From contig JAJTGY010000009.1 of the NCBI GenBank assembly GCA_021298015.1, positions 45,104 to 109,103 of the forward strand: a stretch of 64,000 bases of DNA, in the 5' to 3' direction. The notes beneath the pieces were generated by a model. That model ran no database searches and was not told the origin of the DNA. It was given only the letters and a program-made list of their open reading frames with translations. Source of the DNA: Flammeovirgaceae bacterium. GTDB lineage: Bacteria; Bacteroidota; Bacteroidia; Cytophagales; Cyclobacteriaceae. This document shows positions 1 through 8,885 of this stretch, piece by piece (position 1 is the stretch's first letter; every line of letters starts with the position of its first letter). The position numbers and the translations under genes are program-made.

Positions 1-1975
1 TAAAAAACCAACCACGTGTTTGGTCAACGCCCTCGGCAATGTAATCGGCCGGGTAAGCGTGATTGAAAATGTTCTGGTTTTCAAACGGGTAGTGCCACTG
101 GGCATACGGCATAGCACCGGAGTCGAACCAAACGTCAATCAGATCGGGTTCACGGTACATCGGCTTTCCCAATGGGCTAACTAAAACGACATCATCCACG
201 AACGGGCGATGAAGGTCATTCACCCACGGACCATTTTCCATGGACTCCTTCATGATGCCGGCTTGTATTGCTTTTCGCACTTCCGTTCTCAGTGCCTCAA
301 CTGATCCTACACAAATTTCTTCACGTCCGTCCTGTGTCCTCCAAATGGGCAACGGTGTTCCCCAATAGCGTGAGCGCGATAAGTTCCAATCTACCAGGTT
401 CTCCAGCCAGTTACCAAAACGGCCCGTGCCGGTAGACTCCGGCTTCCAGTTAATCGTTTTGTTTACGTCCACCATTTTATCTTTCAAGGCGGTGGTTTTG
501 ATGAACCAGGCATCCAAAGGATAGTACAGCACCGGCTTATCTGTGCGCCACGAGTGCGGGTAGGTGTGTTCGTACTTCTCCACTTTGAAGGCTTTGTTCT
601 CTTCCTTCAGTATAATAGAGATGATCACATCGGTAGTCTTATAATCCGGGTGCGATTCATCTTCATCGGTGTAGTTTTTGACATAAAAGTCATCGGCACC
701 CAGGGGCTTGTGTGTTTTGATGTTGTATCGGGCTACGCCCTCTTTCAGCTTCTCTCCTATTGCCGATACAAACTTTCCCTTTTTATCTACCGTGGGTACC
801 TCATGATCGCTGTCATCTTTCACCGTGAGCGGAGGAATGCCATTCTGCTTGGCCACACGAAAGTCATCGGCACCAAACGTGGGTGAAGTGTGTACAACTC
901 CTGTTCCGTCTTCGGTGGTAACAAAATCTCCCGCCACTACCTGAAAGGCCTTGTCCGCGTCATACAACGGCTGCACAAACGGCATCAATTGCTCATAGCG
1001 AATGCCCACAAGGTCAGACCCGAGGCATTCAAGTTGAAGTTCATTGCTGGCTAAGTCCAGTACACGATCACCTGCCTTAACAACATGCCGATCACCTTCC
1101 CTTGCTGGCTTAACAAAGTAGGCATCATACCGATCGACCGCAATCAAAACAAATTGACTAACTCCCGTATACTTGTTTCTACAATAAACTCGCCTGTACC
1201 GAATGTTAGCCCCAACTGCCAGGGCTGTGTTTGATGGTAATGTCCAGGGGGTTGTTGTCCAGGCCAGGATAAACAAAGGTTCATTCTCAATTTCAGAAAA
1301 TAGAAACTCCGATCGCTCGTTTCGCTTCACGCGGAACTGCGCCACCACGCTGGTGTCTTTCACTTCCTTGTAGCAGCCGGGTTGGTTGAGTTCATGAGAA
1401 CTCAGCCCCGTGCCATCGGAGGGTGAATAGGGCTGGATGGTGTACCCTTTGTACAGCAACCCTTTGTCGTAAAACTGTTTCAGAATCCACCACAGCGACT
1501 CGATGTACTCCTTCTCGTAGGTGATGTAGGGGTGTTTCAGGTCAACCCAATAGCCCATCTTCTCGGTCAGGTCGTCCCACTGATCCTTATACTTCATCAC
1601 CGTCTCGCGGCACTTGTTGTTGTACTCTTCGATGGAAATTTTTTTGCCAATGTCGTCTTTCGTGATGCCCAGTTCTTTCTCTACCTGCAGCTCAACGGGC
1701 AGGCCATGGGTATCCCATCCGCCTTTACGCTTTACCTGATATCCTTGAAGCGTTTTGAATCGGCAAAAAATATCTTTCACGGTGCGGGCCATCACGTGGT
1801 GAATACCCGGTGTACCGTTGGCCGATGGCGGGCCCTCGTAAAACGTAAAGGTCTCCGCGCCTTCGCGCAGGCTCACGCTTTGCTCGAAGATGTTTTCCTT
1901 CTTCCAAAATTCAAGAACCTCACCCGCCAGTGCGGCCGGATGAGCGTCTTTATACTCCTTGTACTTAGCTGACAT
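1..1975 (-). CDS. ileS: Isoleucyl-tRNA synthetase, N-terminal two thirds (cut by window edge)
   Basis: Charges tRNA-Ile with isoleucine in the cytoplasm. The frame starts with MSAKYKEYKD at 1975 and stays open to the left edge, giving about 658 of the roughly 1,050-1,150 residues usual for this class I synthetase. The HIGH signature appears as GIHH near residue 57 inside PPSANGTPGIHH. The editing (CP1) domain follows, with WTTTPWTLPSN around residue 230, and DVWFDSG and GVDQTRGWFF lie close to the cut. The KMSKS loop and anticodon-binding domain lie outside the window. The exporter gene ends 20 bases upstream, so the two are probably cotranscribed. Identity is certain from the motifs; only the C-terminus is unseen. 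Confidence 0.96.
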   Translation of the reverse strand, partial: MSAKYKEYKDAHPAALAGEVLEFWKKENIFEQSVSLREGAETFTFYEGPPSANGTPGIHHVMARTVKDIFCRFKTLQGYQVKRKGGWDTHGLPVELQVEKELGITKDDIGKKISIEEYNNKCRETVMKYKDQWDDLTEKMGYWVDLKHPYITYEKEYIESLWWILKQFYDKGLLYKGYTIQPYSPSDGTGLSSHELNQPGCYKEVKDTSVVAQFRVKRNERSEFLFSEIENEPLFILAWTTTPWTLPSNTALAVGANIRYRRVYCRNKYTGVSQFVLIAVDRYDAYFVKPAREGDRHVVKAGDRVLDLASNELQLECLGSDLVGIRYEQLMPFVQPLYDADKAFQVVAGDFVTTEDGTGVVHTSPTFGADDFRVAKQNGIPPLTVKDDSDHEVPTVDKKGKFVSAIGEKLKEGVARYNIKTHKPLGADDFYVKNYTDEDESHPDYKTTDVIISIILKEENKAFKVEKYEHTYPHSWRTDKPVLYYPLDAWFIKTTALKDKMVDVNKTINWKPESTGTGRFGNWLENLVDWNLSRSRYWGTPLPIWRTQDGREEICVGSVEALRTEVRKAIQAGIMKESMENGPWVNDLHRPFVDDVVLVSPLGKPMYREPDLIDVWFDSGAMPYAQWHYPFENQNIFNHAYPADYIAEGVDQTRGWFF

Positions 1976-1995
1976 GCGTAAAAACTATTTGGGCA

Positions 1996-4446
1996 CTACT
2001 CGGCCGACCCAACCCGGTCATGAATTTTTATTTTACTCAGGTCGATCGCTTCATCCTCTTGTTCACCATAAAAGGCAGGATCAAAATCGTCAATCAACTG
2101 GCGTTCATACTTTGCTTTCTTCGGCTTATCGAACGTCATGATCAGGGCGGGCAACAAAATCAGATTGGTGAACATCGAGATCACCAACGTTACGGACGTG
2201 AGCAGACCGAGCGCCACCGTGCCGCCAAAATCCGAGAAGGCAAAAATGATGAAGCCCGCGAATAACACGACCGAAGTGTAGATGATGCTCTTACCCGTCT
2301 CCAGAATGCTCTCGCTTACCGAGCGCGGCACGAAAAATCCGGTCGCGAGCAATTCCTGCCGGTACTTGGCCAGAAAACGAATGGAGTTGTCCACCGAAAT
2401 ACCAAAGGTGATACTGAAGATCAAAGCTGTGCTTGCTTTCAACGGAATGCCGAAGTACCCCATGAGCCCGGCTGTAATGGCTAGCGCAATCAGGTTCGGA
2501 ATGAGCGAAATGATGATCATGCGGGCATTCGCAAAGAGGATTCCCATGGATAGCGTGATCAGAACAAACGCCCATACCAGGCTCTCGGTCAGGTTGTTGA
2601 TCAGGAACTTGTTACCCTTTATAAAAATCTTAGACGACCCGGTTGTGGCAAAGGAGACTGAATCTTTGTCCGAGCGCAGGTTATTTTTAAGTTCCGCAAC
2701 CAGCGAGTCGGCCCGCGGTTGAATCACGAAAGTGATCAATGAATCCATGCGCTTCGAGCCGATATCGGCCATTTGCATGCTGATGCGCATCTTACGAAAC
2801 GAGGAGTCAACAAATGATTTAAACAGTCCGCTGTTGTCCGTTTGGCCGCGCATGTAGCGAAGGATGAAGGCCGCCTCCTGTTTGCTGGGCAGATCATAGC
2901 GCTCCGGGTTGTTGTTATAAAACCCCTGCTTGGCCGCTTTGATAAAACTAATAACGGAGATCGGGCGCGAGGTGACCGAAATCGAATCGAGGGAAGCCTC
3001 AAACGCATCAATGGCTTCAATATTCTTGAGGTCCAGCAACGGCCGCCTCCGTTTGGTGTGCACCTCAATCACCATTTCCAGCGGCATGATTCCGCTGAAG
3101 TTATCTTCAAAAAAATGAAGATCCTTTTTCACCTGGCTTTCCTCCGGAATATCATCCACCATGAAAGACAGTGCCTGTAGGCGGGTGATACCCACAATGG
3201 CAAAAAAGGTGACGAGGACAGTCGCCACATAGATGTAGACGCGATGGCGGTGTACCAACAAATCAACTGCTTTCACAAAACCACCCAGTATCTTGAAATC
3301 GAGGTGGCGTAGATGTTTTGGTGAAGGCTCCGGCAGCCACGTGAGCATGCCGGGAATCATGACCAGGCTCACAAAGAACAAAGCCAGAATATTGAGGCCG
3401 GCTACAATTCCAAACTCGCGCAAAATGAGAATGTCGGTTGACAACAAGGTGAGAAACCCGATAGCTACCGTCAGGTTAGTGAGGAAGGTAGCCAGGCCCA
3501 TGCGCTGCACCACTACGCGAATCGCTCCTTCCTTGCTTTTGAGTTTGACATACTCTACGTGATACTTATTCAATAAGTAAATCGCATTGGTAATGCCAAT
3601 GGTGACAATGACGGGGGGGATGAGTCCGCTCAGCAACGTGATTTTAAATCCGAGCAGCGCGATGGTGCCTAATGTCCACACCACCATCACGCCAATCATG
3701 ATCATCGAAAAGATCACCGCGCGCACCGAGCGGAAAAACGCCAGCATGATAACACCGGTAACGATCGCGGACAGGTACAGAAACAACGATAATTCGCTGC
3801 GCACCTGGGTGGCCACCACCGAACGTACAAACGGCAAGCCTGCATAATGCAACTCAACACCCGTTCGCGCAGAAAACTGTGAGCCCAGTTCTACCAATCG
3901 GCTGGTGAGCCCGATTCGCTTCTCCGAGTTGGTGTATTCGCCCTTCATGGACACCAGCAACATGGTTGCCCCGTTGGCCTCGTTCATCAATTGCCCCATG
4001 TAAAACCGCTGGCCTTGCGCAATGCGCAACAGACTGTCAAGGTGCGGTTGGGAATCGACCGAATCCGGGAAGAGGGCTGCGAGAAAGAAACGCGTATTGA
4101 CCGTGTCTTTCTGAATGATCTTGAGGGCCGGGAGCGAAATGACCCCGTTAACACCATCCACCTGACCTAATTCGCGGGTGAGCTGTTGAAAGGCTTTGAA
4201 GTTATTCAGCGTATACAGGGCACTGTCCTTCACGCCAATGGCCACCACGTTTCCGTCCTCGCCAAACTGCTCGCGAAACTTGTTGAGGAATACCATGTCC
4301 GGGTCATTGGGGGGCACGGTACGGGCAAAGTCATAGCTCATTTCAACCCGGCTGGCGTAATATGCCATCACCACCGTAATGAGGCCAATGACCACCATCA
4401 GGAGCAGGCGAAGACGAATAATACCGTCAGCAATGCGGAGCCACAT
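1996..4446 (-). CDS. RND-superfamily (MMPL-type) exporter
   Basis: An 816-residue inner-membrane protein with the RND duplicated plan: a first membrane helix near residues 12-30, a large periplasmic loop to about 215, a bundle of five helices to about 370, a second first-helix near 400, a second periplasmic loop to about 620, and five more helices before an acidic cytoplasmic tail. Small-residue-rich helices such as GIPLKASTALIFSITFGISV and the preceding GLIPPVIVTIGITNAIYLLN fit the MMPL/HpnN-like family, which move lipids or hydrophobic molecules using proton flow. No partner membrane-fusion protein or outer-membrane channel is nearby, which fits this single-component subgroup. It is the gene immediately upstream of ileS. 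The substrate cannot be told from sequence. Confidence 0.88.
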   Translation of the reverse strand: MWLRIADGIIRLRLLLMVVIGLITVVMAYYASRVEMSYDFARTVPPNDPDMVFLNKFREQFGEDGNVVAIGVKDSALYTLNNFKAFQQLTRELGQVDGVNGVISLPALKIIQKDTVNTRFFLAALFPDSVDSQPHLDSLLRIAQGQRFYMGQLMNEANGATMLLVSMKGEYTNSEKRIGLTSRLVELGSQFSARTGVELHYAGLPFVRSVVATQVRSELSLFLYLSAIVTGVIMLAFFRSVRAVIFSMIMIGVMVVWTLGTIALLGFKITLLSGLIPPVIVTIGITNAIYLLNKYHVEYVKLKSKEGAIRVVVQRMGLATFLTNLTVAIGFLTLLSTDILILREFGIVAGLNILALFFVSLVMIPGMLTWLPEPSPKHLRHLDFKILGGFVKAVDLLVHRHRVYIYVATVLVTFFAIVGITRLQALSFMVDDIPEESQVKKDLHFFEDNFSGIMPLEMVIEVHTKRRRPLLDLKNIEAIDAFEASLDSISVTSRPISVISFIKAAKQGFYNNNPERYDLPSKQEAAFILRYMRGQTDNSGLFKSFVDSSFRKMRISMQMADIGSKRMDSLITFVIQPRADSLVAELKNNLRSDKDSVSFATTGSSKIFIKGNKFLINNLTESLVWAFVLITLSMGILFANARMIIISLIPNLIALAITAGLMGYFGIPLKASTALIFSITFGISVDNSIRFLAKYRQELLATGFFVPRSVSESILETGKSIIYTSVVLFAGFIIFAFSDFGGTVALGLLTSVTLVISMFTNLILLPALIMTFDKPKKAKYERQLIDDFDPAFYGEQEDEAIDLSKIKIHDRVGSAE

Positions 4447-4529
4447 GGGTTGCCGAGTTTAGAACCGGCAAAACTAAGGATTTTTGGACAGCGAAAAGGC
4501 CAAAATGGGTTTAATTAGAGGAGCTATGT

Positions 4530-4829
4530 TCAACTTTTTCGGTACTTGAGCCGCGGGTGCCTACGTGAATGAAATACTGCCACAACCCGAATGGATTTAC
4601 GTTGCTTGTTGAACGTATATACAATCGCGTATGGAAACCCATAGATGACAGCCTCCCGAAAATTCTGCTTCCGTTTTGGAAACCGTTCCAGGTTGCTTTG
4701 AATAGCCAGCAATTTGCGTTCGATAGTTGCAATGAACTGTAATCCCAGGCCAGGCTTTTGCTCTTCATCCCATGATGCCGCATCTTGAAACTCAGCGTCA
4801 GCCCGCTCGATAAGGTGAAGGGAATTCAA
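4530..4829 (-). CDS. ParE/RelE-superfamily toxin of a type II toxin-antitoxin pair
   Basis: A 99-residue basic protein with the ParE/RelE fold pattern: an N-terminal strand, two helices (EFQDAASWDEEQKPGLG and the helix around residues 30-45), then paired strands FREAVIYGFPYAIVYTF and IRVVAVFHSRRHPRLKYRK. The RRHP ending is typical of plasmid-stabilisation ParE-like toxins. Known members inhibit gyrase (ParE) or cut mRNA at the ribosome (RelE); which applies here is not visible. It starts 2 bases after the upstream antitoxin gene, so the pair is translated together. The pair follows dgt with a start-stop overlap, so it is probably on the glyS-mtfA-dgt transcript. Confidence 0.82.
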   Translation of the reverse strand: MNSLHLIERADAEFQDAASWDEEQKPGLGLQFIATIERKLLAIQSNLERFPKRKQNFREAVIYGFPYAIVYTFNKQRKSIRVVAVFHSRRHPRLKYRKS

Positions 4830-4831
4830 GT

Positions 4832-5068
4832 TCAGCTTTTCCTTTTTGAACGCACCCTTTTGATGGCTCGCTGAATCGACTCTTGAATCGAAAACTGGGT
4901 ATCTGTAGACTTTGATCTACGAATAAGTTCGTCAATGAAATTCTGATCTTCCCAATGAGCGGACTCTTCAGTCTCATCCTCAACCATGGCATAGATCGCT
5001 TTCAGCTTCTTTTCTTGCGCCTGATCAATGTATCGGTGGAGTTTCTTTCTGATCTGTATGGTGCTCAT
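4832..5068 (-). CDS. Antitoxin partner of the ParE-like toxin
   Basis: A 78-residue protein in the position of an antitoxin directly upstream of the toxin. It resembles the short Bacteroidota and cyanobacterial antitoxins that begin with a helical IRKKLHRYIDQAQEKKLKAI segment and end with a basic tail (RAIKRVRSKRKS). No ribbon-helix-helix or Xre motif is clear, so DNA binding is not evident. Its ATG (5066-5068) overlaps the TGA of dgt as ATGA, which implies translational coupling to the dGTPase gene. Family assignment rests mainly on size, position and general similarity. Confidence 0.72.
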   Translation of the reverse strand: MSTIQIRKKLHRYIDQAQEKKLKAIYAMVEDETEESAHWEDQNFIDELIRRSKSTDTQFSIQESIQRAIKRVRSKRKS

Positions 5069-6381
5069 GCACCCCGAATCTTGCGATACAATCGAATCGC
5101 ATGGGTATCTGTAAGGCCACTGACCAGATCAATTACCTCCCGCACGCGGCCATAGGTGTTATCGGGTTGCTGCTGTACGGCCGAAACCGTTTCCGGTGGC
5201 AACAAGCGGGCCAGGTGCCGGTAGCGCGTAGGCTGATTTTGATGAACCAATTGCTCGGCCGCCAACAGGAAGTCGTGGAGTAGCCCGGGGAGCACTTCAA
5301 AACCGGCTACTTCTTTCTCAACCACAGGGCGCGCGCGGTAAATCCGCTCAATGGAGAGGCTGGCAATGGCACTGAGCGGCTGCGCAAACCGACCGCTGTC
5401 GGTGAGCGCCTGATCAAACGAACCGCTCAGGATATGTTGTTCATGTTCCAGAAACAGGTCAACCGCATCATCAATCAGCTTACCAATAGCCAGCGCCCGG
5501 AGCACACCCACTTTTTCATCCATGCCGGTGATTTGATTTAGCTTTTCGGGTTTGAAATCTCCACCAATTATGGGCGCCAGCAAGTCGATGGTGTCCTGAA
5601 GAGAGACGAGGCCAAGCCGGCACCCGTCTTCCAGATCAATAATGCTGTAACAAATGTCATCGGCTGCCTCCACCAAAAAAGCCATGGGGTGGCGTGCCCA
5701 GACCTCGCCACGTCTGACGAGTTGCAACTGGTCGGCCACTTCTTCAAATACCTGGCGTTCGGTTTGAAAAAACCCAAATTTCTTCTGACTCTTCAACGAT
5801 TTGTTTCGGGCTGGAAAATGAGCCGGGCACGGGTATTTGGTAAAGGCCCCGAGTGTAGCGGCCGTCAGGCGCAGGCCTTGATACTGGCGCTTATTTAAAA
5901 TTCTAAACCCCTGGGCGTTGCCCTCAAACCGAGTGAGATCGGCCCATTCCGGTTCGGTGAAAAAGGGCTTCCATCGCTGACCTTCGCCATACAAAAAATA
6001 ATCGGACAGGCCAGACTCGCCCGAGTGACCAAAGGGCGGATTACCCAGATCGTGTGCCAGCGAGGCCGAAGCCACCACCGTACCAAAGTCATGCGAAGAG
6101 ACCATCTCAGCCAATGGCGGATGCCGCTGCAGGATCACCTCACCTACTTTGCGGCCAAGCGAACGCCCCACGCTGCTTACTTCCAAACTATGGGTAAGCC
6201 GGGTGTGCACAAAATCATGCTCCGGCAGCGGATGCACCTGCGTTTTATCCTGAAGCCTGCGGAAGGGATGGGAAAAGATAATCCGATCAAAATCCATTTC
6301 GAACGCACTTCGCGTCTGATCGCGAGTAGGTGCCTTTTGACCCAACCGCTGTGCAGAAAGCAAGGGTGACCAGTCCATCAT
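5065..6381 (-). CDS. dgt: Deoxyguanosinetriphosphate triphosphohydrolase-like HD protein
   Basis: Hydrolyses dNTPs (classically dGTP) to the nucleoside and triphosphate. The 438-residue protein has the HD-domain metal ligands: FRRLQDKTQVHP, then HTRLTHSLEVSSVGR near residue 60, LAHDLGNPPFGHSGE near residue 110 with the HD pair, and a later conserved segment EAADDICYSIIDLEDG. It is shorter than the E. coli enzyme (505) and matches the shorter class common in other bacteria. Its start overlaps the stop of the MtfA-like gene and its stop overlaps the antitoxin start, both as ATGA. Such enzymes adjust dNTP pools, and some dGTPases restrict phage; the toxin-antitoxin neighbour makes the second role worth testing, but that is only inference. 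Confidence 0.92.
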   Translation of the reverse strand: MMDWSPLLSAQRLGQKAPTRDQTRSAFEMDFDRIIFSHPFRRLQDKTQVHPLPEHDFVHTRLTHSLEVSSVGRSLGRKVGEVILQRHPPLAEMVSSHDFGTVVASASLAHDLGNPPFGHSGESGLSDYFLYGEGQRWKPFFTEPEWADLTRFEGNAQGFRILNKRQYQGLRLTAATLGAFTKYPCPAHFPARNKSLKSQKKFGFFQTERQVFEEVADQLQLVRRGEVWARHPMAFLVEAADDICYSIIDLEDGCRLGLVSLQDTIDLLAPIIGGDFKPEKLNQITGMDEKVGVLRALAIGKLIDDAVDLFLEHEQHILSGSFDQALTDSGRFAQPLSAIASLSIERIYRARPVVEKEVAGFEVLPGLLHDFLLAAEQLVHQNQPTRYRHLARLLPPETVSAVQQQPDNTYGRVREVIDLVSGLTDTHAIRLYRKIRGA

Positions 6382-7190
6382 ACAGCAGCCGGTTGGGTAA
6401 TGGTCATCGGATCTTGATTAAGTAAGCGGGTCATAACGCCATAAAGTTCGGGCAACTCCTTTTTAAATGCTGCCGGACGCTCAAAGAAATTTTCCACGGC
6501 AACCGCAAAAAACTCCTGATGATTCGTGCAGGCATAGGGACGAAAGAAGCGAACCCCGCCATCCTCCATTTGCGCACAAACCCGATCGGCCCACTGATCA
6601 AAAACATCCAGCAGCTCAGCATCAAAAAAATCAAACTCATTCACCCGGATAACATTCTGAAGGCGCAGCGCGTGCGCCATTTCATGAAGGCCTACGTTGG
6701 TTGTGCCGGTTGGCTGCAGGTAGCCCATGACAAAGCTGCGCCACGAGAGTACGATGGTACGGTAGGCCGGATTAACCTCACCCCGGTGATACCGTCTGGT
6801 AATCTCTGAATAATAATCATCCGGGTAAATGAGTATGCGGTTGAAGTGCGCCATAAAAACCCGGGGTAACCCAAACGTAAGCTGAACGGCTGAAGCCGCG
6901 ATCAATACCTTCATCTCATCCGTAACGCCACCGAAGTTTCGCGGAATGAAATACTTGGAGAAAATGAAATACACGAGTTTGCGTTCAAACTTTCGCTTAT
7001 GATCTGGTGTCAACTGATTATAGTAGGGGAAATAGTTTTTCAGGATCTCCTTGAACCGCAAGGGAACCGGTGTAATGATTGTGCGCAGGGGAGCCGCGCG
7101 TTTGCCTACATACCGATAGCCCTCCTGCACCTGGTGGCGGTAGTAGAATCCGGCCGCCAGTACGGCCATCGCCAGCAGGCTCAGCCACAT
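6378..7190 (-). CDS. MtfA-like zinc peptidase (M90 family)
   Basis: A 270-residue protein with one N-terminal membrane helix (residues 2-18) and a metallopeptidase domain. The HExxH zinc motif is HEMAH in GLHEMAHALRLQN near residue 168, and the third ligand is probably the Glu in NHQEFFAVAVENFFE near residue 222, as in MtfA. E. coli MtfA binds the regulator Mlc and has weak peptidase activity; here the N-terminal helix suggests membrane anchoring. The gene sits directly after glyS (stop at 7192-7194, start at 7190) and overlaps dgt by 4 bases. The substrate is unknown. Confidence 0.85.
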   Translation of the reverse strand: MWLSLLAMAVLAAGFYYRHQVQEGYRYVGKRAAPLRTIITPVPLRFKEILKNYFPYYNQLTPDHKRKFERKLVYFIFSKYFIPRNFGGVTDEMKVLIAASAVQLTFGLPRVFMAHFNRILIYPDDYYSEITRRYHRGEVNPAYRTIVLSWRSFVMGYLQPTGTTNVGLHEMAHALRLQNVIRVNEFDFFDAELLDVFDQWADRVCAQMEDGGVRFFRPYACTNHQEFFAVAVENFFERPAAFKKELPELYGVMTRLLNQDPMTITQPAAV

Positions 7191-7191
7191 G

Positions 7192-8745
7192 CTACACCAG
7201 CTTTTGCAGGAGTGATTTCATGGAACACGTTTCGGCCAGAACGTTCTTGACCGCGCTTATGCTGAGGCGTTCCTGCTGCATGGTGTCGCGATGGCGTATG
7301 GTCACCGTATCGTCCTGCAGGGATTGATGATCGACCGTTACACAATAAGGCGTCCCAATGGCATCCATGCGCCTGTACCTGCGCCCGATGGTGTCTTTGT
7401 CTTCGTAATAGCAACGGAAGTCCAGTTTGAGATCGTTGACGATCTTCTCCGCTTTCTCCGGCAGGCCATCTTTCCTCACCAGGGGAAGGACCGCTACTTT
7501 GTGTGGTGCCAGCGCTGGCGGTATGGACAGCACCACGCGCTCATTCTCTTCGCCTCCGGTACCCAGCTTCTCTTCTTTATATCCTTTCGACAGCGTGGCG
7601 AGGAACAGGCGATCCAGACCAACCGAGGTTTCTACCACATAGGGTATGTAACTCTGGTTCAACTCGGGGTCGAAATACTGCAGTTTCTTACCCGAATACT
7701 TCTCATGATTTTTCAAATCGAAATCGGTGCGGCTGTGAATGCCCTCCAATTCCTTGAAGCCCATGGGAAAGTTAAACTGAATGTCGCAGGCCGCATTGGC
7801 GTAATGGGCCAGGTTGAGGTGGTCGTGGAACCGGTAATGGTCCTCCCCGAGTCCCAGCGACTGATGCCATTTCATTCGTTTCGCCTTCCAATACTCATAC
7901 CATTTCATTTCTTCGCCTGGGCGGATGAAGAATTGCATCTCCATCTGCTCAAACTCCCGCATGCGGAAGATGAACTGCCGGGCCACGATTTCATTTCGAA
8001 ATGCCTTTCCGATTTGCGCAATGCCAAATGGAATTTTCATGCGGCCGGTCTTTTGCACATTCAGGAAGTTGACAAAAATACCCTGGGCGGTTTCCGGGCG
8101 CAGATAGATTTTGTTCGCCTCCTCGGCAATGGAGCCCATTTCGGTGGAAAACATCAGGTTGAACTGACGCACGTCAGTCCAGTTTTTGGTGCCGGATATC
8201 GGGTCTGCAATTTCCAGATCCGCAATCAACTGCTTCATGGCCGGCATATCGTTGCTGCCCATCGCGGCTTTCAATCGGGCGTTGGTCTCGTCAATCTTCT
8301 TTTGGTACTCCAGCACACGCGGATTGGTGCTGACGAACATGGCACGATCAAAATTCTCGAACCGTTTGGCAGCCTTTTCTACCTCCTTCTCAATCTTCTC
8401 TTCCATTTTGGCAATGGCATCTTCGATCAGCACATCCGCCCGGTAGCGTTTCTTCGAGTCCTTGTTGTCAATCATGGGGTCGTTAAAGGCATCCACATGG
8501 CCGCTCGCTTTCCAGGTAGTCGGGTGCATGAAGATCGCGGCATCCACCCCTACGATGTTGTCGTGAAGTTGGGTCATAAACCGCCACCAGTATTCTTTTA
8601 TATTGTTCTTTAACTCAACCCCGTTTTGCCCGTAGTCGTACACGGCACTGAGGCCATCATAAATTTCACTGGAAGGAAAAATAAAACCATACTCCTTAGC
8701 ATGGGAAATCACCTTCTTCAGTACGTTGTCATCTTGTTGCGCCAT
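7192..8745 (-). CDS. glyS: Glycyl-tRNA synthetase, dimeric (eukaryote/archaea-like) type
   Basis: Charges tRNA-Gly. From MAQQDDNVLKKV the protein has 517 residues. Class II motifs are visible: YDYGQNGVELKNN near the N-terminus, the motif-2 region GKAFRNEIVARQFIFRMREF, and motif 3 in VETSVGLDRLF. The C-terminal anticodon domain includes VAVLPLVRKDG and DTIGRRYRRMDAIGTPYCV. A longer frame reaches 8961, but those 72 residues read as translated intergenic DNA and the promoter lies inside them, so I start at 8745. It is the homodimeric enzyme, not the alpha2beta2 bacterial form. First gene of the chain with mtfA-like, dgt and the toxin-antitoxin pair. Confidence 0.95.
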   Translation of the reverse strand: MAQQDDNVLKKVISHAKEYGFIFPSSEIYDGLSAVYDYGQNGVELKNNIKEYWWRFMTQLHDNIVGVDAAIFMHPTTWKASGHVDAFNDPMIDNKDSKKRYRADVLIEDAIAKMEEKIEKEVEKAAKRFENFDRAMFVSTNPRVLEYQKKIDETNARLKAAMGSNDMPAMKQLIADLEIADPISGTKNWTDVRQFNLMFSTEMGSIAEEANKIYLRPETAQGIFVNFLNVQKTGRMKIPFGIAQIGKAFRNEIVARQFIFRMREFEQMEMQFFIRPGEEMKWYEYWKAKRMKWHQSLGLGEDHYRFHDHLNLAHYANAACDIQFNFPMGFKELEGIHSRTDFDLKNHEKYSGKKLQYFDPELNQSYIPYVVETSVGLDRLFLATLSKGYKEEKLGTGGEENERVVLSIPPALAPHKVAVLPLVRKDGLPEKAEKIVNDLKLDFRCYYEDKDTIGRRYRRMDAIGTPYCVTVDHQSLQDDTVTIRHRDTMQQERLSISAVKNVLAETCSMKSLLQKLV

Positions 8746-8752
8746 AGGGGCG

Positions 8753-8785
8753 CAAAGGTAGATCGTCTGGAGTGCATTTGCCAAA
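8753..8785 (-). promoter_or_regulatory. Bacteroidota-type promoter of glyS
   Basis: On the minus strand a -33-like TTTG (8782-8785) is followed after 21 bases by a perfect TAnnTTTG element, TACCTTTG (8753-8760). Only 7 bases separate the element from the glyS ATG, so the transcript would have almost no 5' leader. This matches the published consensus for the housekeeping sigma factor of this phylum; the start site itself is inferred. Confidence 0.6.
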
Positions 8786-8885
8786 CAACAAGCCGGATGG
8801 ATCTCCACAAAACGAAAAACGTACGTGATACGCAAAAACGCTACCTTACCATTTGATTTACGGCTCACACCAGAAACGGGCAAGC

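Noticed and set aside
7291..8613. A 440-residue plus-strand open frame
   Set aside because: It is antisense to glyS, whose motifs are certain; the translation has no recognisable domain.
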